Below are positions 17,618 to 25,792 of a stretch of DNA of 64,000 nucleotides, piece after piece (the first letter of the stretch is position 1; every line of letters starts with the position of its first letter). The DNA comes from an uncultured Alistipes sp. (lineage in GTDB: Bacteria > Bacteroidota > Bacteroidia > Bacteroidales > Rikenellaceae). The notes under the pieces are model-generated. The model ran no database searches and was not told the origin of the DNA. It was given only the letters and a program-made list of their open reading frames with translations. The stretch covers positions 186,001 through 250,000 of the forward strand of contig CALLRW010000001.1 in assembly GCA_938014215.1 (NCBI GenBank), read 5' to 3'. Both the position numbers and the translations under genes were made by a program.

Positions 17618-19198
17618 ATGAAGAGATCAGACCTCACCCGGCTGGGCATGGGAGGGGCGGCCGTACTGTCGCTGATCGGCTGTACGGAACACCGGCCGGC
17701 CGCACGCCCGATGAATATCCTCTACATCATGACCGATGACCACACGGCACAGATGATGAGCTGCTACGACCGTCGTTACGCCTCGACGCCGAATCTGGAC
17801 CGCATTGCCCGCGAGGGCGTGCGCTTCACGAACAGCTTCGTGGCCAATTCGCTGAGCGGTCCGAGCCGCGCCTGCCTGCTCACGGGCAAGCACTCGCACC
17901 GGAACGGATTCTACGACAACACGACCTGTGTCTTCGACGGTTCGCAGCAGACCTTCCCCAAGCTGCTCCAGACGGCCGGCTATCAGACGGCCATCGTCGG
18001 CAAGTGGCACCTCGAGAGCCTCCCGACGGGTTTCGACCATTGGGAGATCCTCCCCGGTCAGGGCGACTACTACAACCCCGACTTTATCCTCCAGACGGGC
18101 GACACGGTCCGCAACGAGGGTTACATCACGAACCTCATCACGGATAAGGCGATCGAGTGGCTCGACCGCGGGCGCGACCCCGAAAAACCCTTCTGCCTGC
18201 TGGTCCACCACAAGGCGCAGCATCGCAACTGGATGGCCGACACGTGCAACCTGGCGCTGTACGAGGATCGGACGTTCCCCGTTCCGGAGACCTTTTTCGA
18301 TGACTACGCAGGGCGTCCGGCCGCCGCGGCTCAGGAGATGTCCGTTGCGTCGGACCACGACATGGATATGATCTACGACCTGAAGATCTGCCGCGAGGGG
18401 GATACGAGCCGCCTGTCGGACTATTACAAGGCGATGCTCGGCCGCATGAACCCCTCCCAGCGGGCTGCCTGGGACCGTTTCTACGGCCCGGTGATCGAGG
18501 ATTTCTACGCCCGCAATCCGCAGGGGCGCGAGCGGGCCGAGTGGAAGTTCACGCGTTACGTGCGCGACTATCTGAAGACCCTCAAGTCGCTCGACGACAA
18601 CGTCGGACGGCTGCTCGACTACCTCGACCGCACGGGGCTGGCCGCCAATACGCTGGTGGTCTACACCTCGGATCAGGGCTTCTACATCGGCGAACACGGT
18701 TGGTTCGACAAACGCTTCATGTACGAGGAGTCGATGCACACGCCGCTTGTCATGCGCCTTCCGGGCGGTGTGCACGGCGATATCGACCAGCTGGTGCAGA
18801 ACATTGACTACGCGCCGACGTTCCTCGAACTGGCCGGCGTCGAGGTTCCCGACGATATCCAGGGGCGTTCGCTGCTGCCGCTGCTGCGCGGCGAGAAGCC
18901 GGCCGACTGGCGGCGCTCGCTCTACTACCATTTCTACGAATATCCGGCCGAACACATGGTCAAGCGCCATTACGGCGTGCGGGACGACCGCTGGAAGCTG
19001 ATCCACTTCTACAACGATATCGACCACTGGGAGCTCTTCGATCTGCAGGAGGATCCCCACGAACTGCACAACCGCTATGACGATCCGGCCTGTGCCGGCG
19101 AACGTCAGCGGATGGTCGACGAACTGGTCCGCCTTCAGCGGCAGTATGCCGACACGCTGGCGCTGCGCATGAACGGAAACTTTGAATCCAAAAACTGA
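17618..19198 (+). CDS. Ser-type arylsulfatase (S1 family), lipoprotein
   Basis: A 526-residue sulfatase of the alkaline-phosphatase fold. N-terminal metal ligands DD are at 40-41 (IMTDDH). The formylglycine motif SGPSR at 80-84, followed by ACLLTGKHSHRNG, is of the Ser type, so an anaerobic sulfatase-maturating enzyme encoded elsewhere is needed. Downstream are VGKWHLE and VVYTSDQGFYIGEHGWFDKR; the last 100 residues form the usual C-terminal subdomain. A lipobox-like LIGC places lipidated Cys at 22. It resembles S1 enzymes that act on GlcNAc-6-sulfate in host glycans; this specificity is inferred from the adjacent GH20 gene, which starts 5 bases after the stop. Confidence 0.92.
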   Translation: MKRSDLTRLGMGGAAVLSLIGCTEHRPAARPMNILYIMTDDHTAQMMSCYDRRYASTPNLDRIAREGVRFTNSFVANSLSGPSRACLLTGKHSHRNGFYDNTTCVFDGSQQTFPKLLQTAGYQTAIVGKWHLESLPTGFDHWEILPGQGDYYNPDFILQTGDTVRNEGYITNLITDKAIEWLDRGRDPEKPFCLLVHHKAQHRNWMADTCNLALYEDRTFPVPETFFDDYAGRPAAAAQEMSVASDHDMDMIYDLKICREGDTSRLSDYYKAMLGRMNPSQRAAWDRFYGPVIEDFYARNPQGRERAEWKFTRYVRDYLKTLKSLDDNVGRLLDYLDRTGLAANTLVVYTSDQGFYIGEHGWFDKRFMYEESMHTPLVMRLPGGVHGDIDQLVQNIDYAPTFLELAGVEVPDDIQGRSLLPLLRGEKPADWRRSLYYHFYEYPAEHMVKRHYGVRDDRWKLIHFYNDIDHWELFDLQEDPHELHNRYDDPACAGERQRMVDELVRLQRQYADTLALRMNGNFESKN

Positions 19199-19203
19199 CA
19201 CTT

Positions 19204-21525
19204 ATGAACAGACGATCCCTCTCTATTATAATAATGGTAGCGGCGGCCGGAAGCTGGATGCTTGCCGGCTGCGCGACGACGCCGTCGGCCGAGGCTCTTC
19301 CCGTGCTGATTCCCCAACCGCAGCAGGTTGAGTGGACGGGCGGCAGCTACCGGCTACCGGCGCAGACGCGCATCGGAATCGCCGATCCGCAACTGGCCGC
19401 CCAGGGTGACTATCTGGCGGAGGCGCTCGCTTCCCGTACGGAGTCCGTGTCGCAGCCGGGCCGGCAGGGCGATATTCTTCTGCAACTCGATACCGCGGCA
19501 CTTGCCGGCGAGGCCTACCGGCTTTCGGTCACGAAGTCGGGCATCCGGATCACGGGCGGTTCGCCGCGCGGTGTGGTCAATGCGATCGCCTCGCTGCGGC
19601 AGCTGTTGCCGGCGGGCGAAGCGGCCGAAGCGGTGGTGCCGGGTGTGGAGATTGCCGATGCTCCGGCCTTCGGGTGGCGCGGCGTGATGCTCGACGTGAG
19701 CCGCCACTTCTTCGACAAGGAGGAGATCCTCCGCCTGCTGGACCAGACGGCCTGTCTGAAGCTCAACAAGTTCCACTGGCACCTGACCGACGACCAGGGA
19801 TGGCGCATCGAGATCCGGGCCTATCCCGAGTTGACCCGAAAGGGGGGCTGGCGCCGCTTCAACAAGCAGGATACGATCTGTCTGGGACGGGCCGCCCGGG
19901 AGAAGAATGCCGATTTCCGGCTGCCGGAGAAGCGCCTGCGCGTCGAGGGGGCCGATACGCTCTACGGCGGTTACTACACGCAGGACGAAATCCGCGAGGT
20001 GGTGGCCTATGCCGCCGCGCGCGGGATCGACGTCATCCCCGAGATCGACATGCCGGGCCACTTCCTGCAGGCCATCGAGTGCTATCCGGAGCTGACCTGT
20101 TTCGATCCGGAGAGCTGGAGCGGCGAAGCCTTCTCCTCGCCGCTGTGTGTGGGGCGGGACGAGGCGCTGACCTTCTGCGAGAATATCTGGAAGGAGGTTT
20201 TCGAACTCTTCCCCGGTGAATATGTCCACATCGGCGGTGACGAGGTCAACATGAAGAACTGGAACCGCTGTCCGCGCTGCCTGGCCCGCATGCGTCACGA
20301 GGGGCTGGCCGACGGCCATGCCCTGCAGGCGTGGTTCACCCGCCGCATGCAGCGCTTCTTCGAGGCCAACGGCCGCCGGATGATCGGCTGGGACGAACTG
20401 CTGCAGGGCGGCGTCGACCCCTCGACGACCGTCATGTGGTGGCGTCCCTGGGTGCCGGAGTCGGTCGACCGGGCCACGCGGCAGGGGTGTGACGTGATTC
20501 TCTGTCCGCAGACGTGGTTCTACTTCTCGCTCGAGGAGGATCCCGGCTCGCTCAAGCGCATCTGCAACTACGAACTGCTGCCCGATTCGCTCCCGGCCGA
20601 ACAGCGCGCCCGCGTGCTCGGTATTCAGTGCAACGTCTGGTCGGAGAAGGTCCCCACGTGGTCGCGGGCCGAGTATCTCTTCTATCCGCGGCTGCTGATC
20701 GTTGCCGAGAAGGGGTGGTGTGCTCCCGAACGGGTCCGCGAGGCGGATCTCATGCCGCGGCTGCTGCGCTACTGCGAACGGCTCGATGCCGAAGGGATCA
20801 ACTACCGCATCCCCTCGCTGGAGAATTTCCACGAATTCTGCGTCTTCACCGATTCGACCCGCTCGACGGTGACCTGTCCGCTGCCGGGGGCCACGCTGCG
20901 CTATACGCTCGACGGTTCGGTGCCGACCGCCGCTTCGCCCCGTTACGAGGGGCCGATCACCTTCCACGATGACGCCCTGCTGCAGGTGCGGGCCTTCCAT
21001 TCCGACGGCCGCACGGGCGACTGGGTGAAGATCCGCTACGAGAAGTGCGGCTATGCGGCTCCGACGCGGGTCGGGACGACGCGTCCCGGGCTGCAGGCCG
21101 AATGGTATTTCCGCCGCTTCCCGAAGTGTGACGCCGTGGGTGGCGCGGAGCCCGACGGCCGTTGCGTGGTCGATTCGGTGCAGTTCCCGGCGGTGGCCAA
21201 GGGGCGGCGGGCCACGGGTATCCTCTTCCGGGGCTACGTCAACGTGCCCGAAGACCGGATCTACACCTTCGAGCTGGCCTCGAACGACGGCAGCGTACTC
21301 CGGATCGACGGCCGCGTGGTGATAGACAACGACGGCGAACACACGCTGGTCGAGAAGACCGGGCAGGCGGCCCTTTCGGCGGGGCTGCACCCCCTCGAGC
21401 TGCGCTATTTCGATTACAACGGCGGACGGGTGACGCTGGCGCTGGTCAATGACCGGGGGCGGCGTATCCCGATGGGCGGCGAGTGGTTCTGCCACGCTGC
21501 CGAAGAGGCCGGGACGGCCGAATAG
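19204..21525 (+). CDS. GH20 beta-N-acetylhexosaminidase with PA14 domain
   Basis: A 773-residue lipoprotein (Cys at 23, LAGC). An N-terminal GH20b domain (about 30-150) is followed by the GH20 barrel (about 157-505), with NKFHWHLTDDQGWRIEI at 188-204 and HIGGDE at 342-347; D346/E347 are the catalytic pair of substrate-assisted hydrolysis. C-terminal to it are a chitobiase-type Fn3-associated segment (about 555-615; LRYTLDGSVPT) and a PA14 domain (about 630-765; FRGYVNVPEDRIYTFELASN), likely glycan-binding. It removes terminal GlcNAc or GalNAc from glycans, probably after the sulfatase acts. It is the last gene of the module and is followed by a strong terminator. Confidence 0.95.
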   Translation: MNRRSLSIIIMVAAAGSWMLAGCATTPSAEALPVLIPQPQQVEWTGGSYRLPAQTRIGIADPQLAAQGDYLAEALASRTESVSQPGRQGDILLQLDTAALAGEAYRLSVTKSGIRITGGSPRGVVNAIASLRQLLPAGEAAEAVVPGVEIADAPAFGWRGVMLDVSRHFFDKEEILRLLDQTACLKLNKFHWHLTDDQGWRIEIRAYPELTRKGGWRRFNKQDTICLGRAAREKNADFRLPEKRLRVEGADTLYGGYYTQDEIREVVAYAAARGIDVIPEIDMPGHFLQAIECYPELTCFDPESWSGEAFSSPLCVGRDEALTFCENIWKEVFELFPGEYVHIGGDEVNMKNWNRCPRCLARMRHEGLADGHALQAWFTRRMQRFFEANGRRMIGWDELLQGGVDPSTTVMWWRPWVPESVDRATRQGCDVILCPQTWFYFSLEEDPGSLKRICNYELLPDSLPAEQRARVLGIQCNVWSEKVPTWSRAEYLFYPRLLIVAEKGWCAPERVREADLMPRLLRYCERLDAEGINYRIPSLENFHEFCVFTDSTRSTVTCPLPGATLRYTLDGSVPTAASPRYEGPITFHDDALLQVRAFHSDGRTGDWVKIRYEKCGYAAPTRVGTTRPGLQAEWYFRRFPKCDAVGGAEPDGRCVVDSVQFPAVAKGRRATGILFRGYVNVPEDRIYTFELASNDGSVLRIDGRVVIDNDGEHTLVEKTGQAALSAGLHPLELRYFDYNGGRVTLALVNDRGRRIPMGGEWFCHAAEEAGTAE

Positions 21526-21561
21526 CGGCGGAAACCTCCGTTTCGGGAGCTGGCTGATTGT

Positions 21562-21600
21562 GGGGCCGGGCGATTTCGGATCGCCCGGCCCCGTCTTTTT
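21562..21600 (+). terminator. Strong Rho-independent terminator of the second PUL module
   Basis: GGGGCCGGGCGAT (21562-21574) pairs perfectly with ATCGCCCGGCCCC (21580-21592) over a 5-base loop, with a T-rich tail. It closes the hexosaminidase transcript. Confidence 0.95.
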
Positions 21601-21675
21601 CGGAAGGTGGCGGCCGAAGAGAGCGTCGGCCGGGAGACGGATCGCTTTTTGCTTTGAATTTGAATGGAAAACCTG

Positions 21676-21706
21676 TTGCACGGGACGAAAATTTTTCCTA
21701 CCTTTG
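21676..21706 (+). promoter_or_regulatory. Promoter (TTG, 20-base spacer, TACCTTTG) of the secreted protease cluster
   Basis: TACCTTTG at 21699-21706 matches the TAnnTTTG -7 consensus exactly. A GTTG -33-like element ends at 21678, giving a 20-base spacer that is optimal for Bacteroidota. The predicted start of transcription is near 21712. Confidence 0.7.
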
Positions 21707-22059
21707 AGTAGGTAAGGCTGCGGCGCGAATCACCTCCCGGTGGGTGGACCGCCGTCCCGGATCCCCGCAAGGAAAAGGAGTCTCCGGAATGGATTTCTCC
21801 CTTCGGGATAGATGCGGCTGTCTGTTTCAAGGCTGCGTCGATGTCCGGCAATTCATCGTTCAGAGACCTTCCGCACGGATGCCGACTGCGTGCGGAGAGG
21901 CCCTTGGAGTTTGGTGAGAGTGGTGGTAGGAACGGTATGAACGGGTCCCCGCGAACTCCCGCAGGTTCCCTCTTCCCGCTTCATCTCACCGTCTTGGAAT
22001 GTGTCGGCGGATTGTTCCGTGTGTGGAGGCCATTGTTTAACCCTTAAATATGTAGTAAG

Positions 22060-22698
22060 ATGAAGAGACTTTTATTTTGGTTGTTCCTCGGCATTTTTGT
22101 CGCCGGAACCGTGTCTGCCCAACCTCGAAATACGGACCGAAGCCGCTGGAAGAGCGCCAAGAAGATGGCCAAGGAGCTCGTCGCGGAGGGCTGGAAGGTC
22201 GACGGATCGCGTGCGCTGGAGGATCTGATCTTCGAGCACTACCAGAAGCTCACCGATGAAAACAACCAGGAACTGGTGGCCAACGTCGTCGGCCAGACCT
22301 CGGTCAAGACCCTCAATCAGGCCGCACAGTGGGCCGCTACCAACGCCAGCATCTCCTACGCCAAGCAGGCCCGGCAGATGGTTGCCGGCCGCATCACGGC
22401 GGAATTCGGGGCCGGTGTGGCCGAGAGTCCCTCGGTCGACAACTTCTACGAGGGCTATGAGAGCCGTGTCGCCAAGGAGCTCAACGGCGAGCTGAAGAAG
22501 AGTTTCTCGGTCTATCGCGAGAAGAAGGAGGGCGGCATCGACTACAAGGCCTTCTACCTGGTCAACGAGGAGGCGGCCTCTTCGGCCCGGATGCGGGCTC
22601 TCGAGCGCATGAAGGCCGAGTCGGAGTTCCTGCGCGAGAATGCCGAGAAGATCAGCGAGTTTGTCCGGGAGGGATTCCCGATTGAGCCGGGCGAATAG
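22060..22698 (+). CDS. Secreted alpha-helical protein of unknown function
   Basis: A 212-residue protein with a signal peptide (1-20, cleavage after VSAQ). The mature part is charged and helical; the phrase WKSAKKMAKELVAEGWKVDG is followed by ALEDLIFEHYQKL and by heptad-like segments up to residue 200. No catalytic motif is recognised. There is a faint resemblance to LPP20-type proteins, which also occur near DUF4384 genes, but no family is claimed. It is the first gene behind the promoter at 21676 and starts a cluster with a DUF4384-like, a caspase-like and a transglutaminase-like gene. It may be an envelope partner of them. Confidence 0.75.
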   Translation: MKRLLFWLFLGIFVAGTVSAQPRNTDRSRWKSAKKMAKELVAEGWKVDGSRALEDLIFEHYQKLTDENNQELVANVVGQTSVKTLNQAAQWAATNASISYAKQARQMVAGRITAEFGAGVAESPSVDNFYEGYESRVAKELNGELKKSFSVYREKKEGGIDYKAFYLVNEEAASSARMRALERMKAESEFLRENAEKISEFVREGFPIEPGE

Positions 22699-22768
22699 GC
22701 GATCCAACCGAATCCTTGACCGCGGGCGGGGCCGTATCGGGCTCCTGCCTGCCCTTTCCCGACTGTCT

Positions 22769-23575
22769 ATGAAAACGTATCGGATCGTATGGATGGCGGT
22801 CTGCCTGCTGCTGGCGGGCGGACGGAGCCTGGCGCAGCAGAACGAACGGGTCCGCATGGTGCGGGGCGTGCGGGGCGAATTTGCCATGGTGCTCGCCAAC
22901 TCCGACGTGACGGGGCGCGAGGCGGCTCAGCGGGCCCGCGACGACGCCCGGCGCCGGGCCGTCGAGAAGGTCTGCGGCTCGCGGATGAGCATCTGGGAGC
23001 GGATGGAGATCTCGTCGGCCGGCGAAACCTTCAACAGCACCACCCTTCACCAGATCGACGGCGAGGTGGTCTCCTTCTTGGTTGTCGACGAGGGGGTCCG
23101 GCAGTCGGAGGTGCGCCCCTCGGAGGTGATCTTCTACTGCGTGGCCGATGTCGAGGTGAAGCGCGGCGTGGAGCCCGATCCCGACTTTGTCGCCCGCGTC
23201 GACGGGCTGCGCAGCGTCTACCTGGCCGGCGACCGGCTGGAGTTCACGGTGACGCCGGCGGCCGACTGCTGGCTGAAGATCTTCCTGTTCGAGGAGTCCG
23301 GCAGAAGCTATACGCTCTATCCTAACGCCTATGACCGTTCGCAACAGCTGCGGCGCAACCAGCCGATGGCCTTCCCGCAGGCGGTCGACTTCATCGTGGA
23401 GAAGTGCACGGAGCGTCCCACGGAGGTCAACCGCCTGATCTTCCTCTTCACGAAGAGCGAACGGCCGTTCCTGGAGGCCGAACCCTCGCGCGAAGAGGTC
23501 GAGAAGTGGATGGCGCTGATCCCCAACGACGAAAAATATATCGTCCTTTCGACCGTCGACATCCGTGCCGAATGA
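22769..23575 (+). CDS. Secreted protein with LPP20-like N-terminal and DUF4384-like C-terminal part
   Basis: A 268-residue protein with a signal peptide (1-22, ending LAQQ). Residues 45-120 (GREAAQRARDDARRRAVEKV, then FLVVDEGV) resemble the repeated-Ala helix-strand domain of LPP20/FlgT-N-type envelope proteins. Residues 150-265 resemble DUF4384, with YLAGDRLEFTVTPAADCWL, YTLYPNAYDRS and LIFLFTKSERPF. DUF4384 often accompanies caspase-like proteases (family knowledge), matching the next gene. The ATG at 22769 was chosen for its signal peptide; the longer frame from 22640 overlaps the previous gene and has no signal. Probably periplasmic or surface; no enzymatic residues seen. Confidence 0.8.
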   Translation: MKTYRIVWMAVCLLLAGGRSLAQQNERVRMVRGVRGEFAMVLANSDVTGREAAQRARDDARRRAVEKVCGSRMSIWERMEISSAGETFNSTTLHQIDGEVVSFLVVDEGVRQSEVRPSEVIFYCVADVEVKRGVEPDPDFVARVDGLRSVYLAGDRLEFTVTPAADCWLKIFLFEESGRSYTLYPNAYDRSQQLRRNQPMAFPQAVDFIVEKCTERPTEVNRLIFLFTKSERPFLEAEPSREEVEKWMALIPNDEKYIVLSTVDIRAE

Positions 23576-23644
23576 CCCGGAGACCTCGAGCTCCGGGAAT
23601 CCGGCGCGTTGCGGATCGCGACGATCGCAAACCGTGATGAAACC

Positions 23645-25786
23645 ATGAAACCGATTTTGACCCTTTTTCTTCTCCTGTGGCTGACGCTGCCGCTTGCGGG
23701 ACAGAATGCGCAGGATCCGGATCTTGACATCCTGCTGAGTCTGACCTCCCGCACGGTCCGCCACGATAATTCGGGAAGCTACATCCTCTTCACGACGGAT
23801 CGCGACGGCGAGCAGAAGGTCTATACGCAGGAGATCCTCGCGATCGATCGCTACAACTACCTGGTTCGCGCCCTCCATCTCGGCCGCTATCGCTACGGCG
23901 TGATGGATATTCTGGGCAATCTGGTCGTGCCGATCCGCTACGCCAGCGTCACGAAGATTCAGTCCGGCCGGGAGTGGCGGCAGGGCGAGGCCGAGCGCCG
24001 GCGGCTCGAACCCGCCTATCAGGCTCGCTACGAGCAGATCCGGCTGATCCGCTCCGACCACGAACAGCGGCGGCAGTTTGCCGCCATGCTCGGACGGCTG
24101 CGGCAGTCGTGGAGCGCGAAATGCAGCGAAACGCACCCCTTCCGACGGGGCAACGGCCTCCTGAAACGGGTCCGGATCGGCGACCGGTACGGCGTGACCG
24201 ATTCGCTGGACAACCTGCTGCTCGACGTGAAATATACCGAGATCCGTCTGATCGGCACCGATACGCACCAGCCCTATAACCGTCTCTTCCCGGTGCGCGA
24301 GGAGCAGACCGGGACGAACTACAGCTTTGTCGACTACATCGGCGATTATGTCTGGCAGAACCAGGAGATCCGTCTCGACGATCGTCTTTCGTGGGGTCGG
24401 GAGCGGGGGCGCGACTGTTACGTCTACCGCGATCTGACGAACGACGACTCCTATTATTATGTCGACAAGGACCGCCGCAGCATCGATCTCGACAAGTTCT
24501 GCACCCGTTTCGTGACGCTCAACATGGAGAACTGGATCCGCAAGGACGAGTTCGAGTCGCTGGAGGAGTATCAGCTGCGCCAGTCGACCCTCTACGAACA
24601 GATGGCCATGGAGTACTATGCGCAGTGTGCCGTGGCGCTCTACCTGCGGCTCTATCCCGACGTGCGCCCCTTCGAGTTGTGTGAATACGACAAGGACAAC
24701 GGCTCCTTTCTGATCAAGTCCCGCATCGGTCATATCGCCGTGGCGGTCCCCTTCGAGCAGAGCATGGAGTTCCGCCGCGAGTGGACCCAGAACCGGATCC
24801 GCTGCCAGGAGATCCGCTTCACGGCCTCGGGTGAGGAGCTGACCCTCTCGGGAATCTCGCTCCGCGCGCCCGGCCGCACCTACGTGGGAAGCCGCAAGGT
24901 CGATTACTACGCCTACAACGTCGAGACCGAGGGCGACCGGCTCGTTGTCCGGATCCGCGAGTCGACCGGTGAAGCCGCGCAGCAGTCGACCGTGACGGTC
25001 CCCCGTTCGGACGTGGATGTCTACATCCCGAGCTGCTACGCCAGTGACGAGAAGACGTTCGTGGTGATCATCTCCAACGAGAACTACACGCGCCTGTCGA
25101 CCGTTCCCTATGCGCTGAACGACGGCGAGACCTTCCGCAAGTACTGCAACCGTACGCTGGGCATTCCCGAGGCCAACATCCGCATCTATCGCGATGCCAC
25201 CTTCGTCGAGATGCGGCGGGCGGTCTCCGACGTGCGCGAACTGGCCTCGGTCTACCAGGAGCCCGTGCGGGTCATCTTCTACTATTCGGGCCACGGCGCC
25301 CCCTACGGCTCGGCGAACGAGCCCTATCTGCTGCCGGTCGACGCCTTCGGGGTCGACCCCGTGACCTGCTACTCGAAGCGGGAGCTCTACGACGAACTGA
25401 GCCGGATGAACATCTCCTCGTCGATCGTCTTTCTCGATGCCTGCTTCTGCGGCGAGGGTCGTGACGCGAAACTGCTGGCCTCGACTGCCGGAGCCCGGGC
25501 CGTGAAGCTGATTCCGCGCGAGACGGCTGTCCCCTCGAAGGTCGTCGCCTTCAACGCAACCTCGCAGGACGAAACGGCGTTGCCCTACGCCGAAAAGGGC
25601 CACGGAATGTTCACCTACTTCCTGCTCAAGAAGCTGCAGGAGACCTCCGGCGATGTCACGCTGGGCGATCTGGCCAACTACCTGCGGACGCAGGTCATGC
25701 TCTATTCGAAACGCGTCAACGACAAACTGCAGGTCCCGACGGTCAGCGGCGAAGGCATCCCCGACTGGGAAAATCTGAAATTGTAA
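23645..25786 (+). CDS. Secreted caspase-like (peptidase C14) protease with WG-type repeats
   Basis: A 713-residue protein with a signal peptide (1-20, LPLAGQ). The N-terminal half has two WG/KWG-like repeats: RYGVMDILGNLVVPIRY at about 79-95 and RYGVTDSLDNLLLDVKY at about 180-196. The C-terminal 240 residues form a caspase/metacaspase-like domain beginning KTFVVIISNENYTRL. The dyad is His550 in YYSGHG and Cys600 in FLDACFCG, both intact. It should cleave after a basic or acidic residue, but the specificity is not readable. Start 23645 gives the signal peptide; the frame from 23609 adds a non-hydrophobic leader. The next gene starts 6 bases after its stop, so the two are tightly coupled. Confidence 0.88.
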   Translation: MKPILTLFLLLWLTLPLAGQNAQDPDLDILLSLTSRTVRHDNSGSYILFTTDRDGEQKVYTQEILAIDRYNYLVRALHLGRYRYGVMDILGNLVVPIRYASVTKIQSGREWRQGEAERRRLEPAYQARYEQIRLIRSDHEQRRQFAAMLGRLRQSWSAKCSETHPFRRGNGLLKRVRIGDRYGVTDSLDNLLLDVKYTEIRLIGTDTHQPYNRLFPVREEQTGTNYSFVDYIGDYVWQNQEIRLDDRLSWGRERGRDCYVYRDLTNDDSYYYVDKDRRSIDLDKFCTRFVTLNMENWIRKDEFESLEEYQLRQSTLYEQMAMEYYAQCAVALYLRLYPDVRPFELCEYDKDNGSFLIKSRIGHIAVAVPFEQSMEFRREWTQNRIRCQEIRFTASGEELTLSGISLRAPGRTYVGSRKVDYYAYNVETEGDRLVVRIRESTGEAAQQSTVTVPRSDVDVYIPSCYASDEKTFVVIISNENYTRLSTVPYALNDGETFRKYCNRTLGIPEANIRIYRDATFVEMRRAVSDVRELASVYQEPVRVIFYYSGHGAPYGSANEPYLLPVDAFGVDPVTCYSKRELYDELSRMNISSSIVFLDACFCGEGRDAKLLASTAGARAVKLIPRETAVPSKVVAFNATSQDETALPYAEKGHGMFTYFLLKKLQETSGDVTLGDLANYLRTQVMLYSKRVNDKLQVPTVSGEGIPDWENLKL

Positions 25787-25792
25787 CGTGCC

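Larger units (their letters stand above)
21526..22059 (+). other. 534-base intergenic region: terminator, promoter and long leader
   Basis: No convincing gene. After the GH20 terminator a full promoter is seen at 21676-21706, leaving a transcribed leader of about 350 bases before the ATG at 22060. The leader holds a hairpin TCCGCACG/CGTGCGGA at about 21870-21895. It also holds a possible 43-codon frame starting at ATG 21789, preceded by a purine-rich AAGGAAAAGGAG. A 68-codon frame at 21841-22047 looks non-coding. The leader could be a regulatory 5' UTR, a small RNA or a leader peptide. Confidence 0.5.

Noticed and set aside
21841..22047. A 68-codon frame in the leader of the protease cluster
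   Set aside because: Gly/Arg/Pro-rich, no ribosome site and no family resemblance; more likely untranslated leader.
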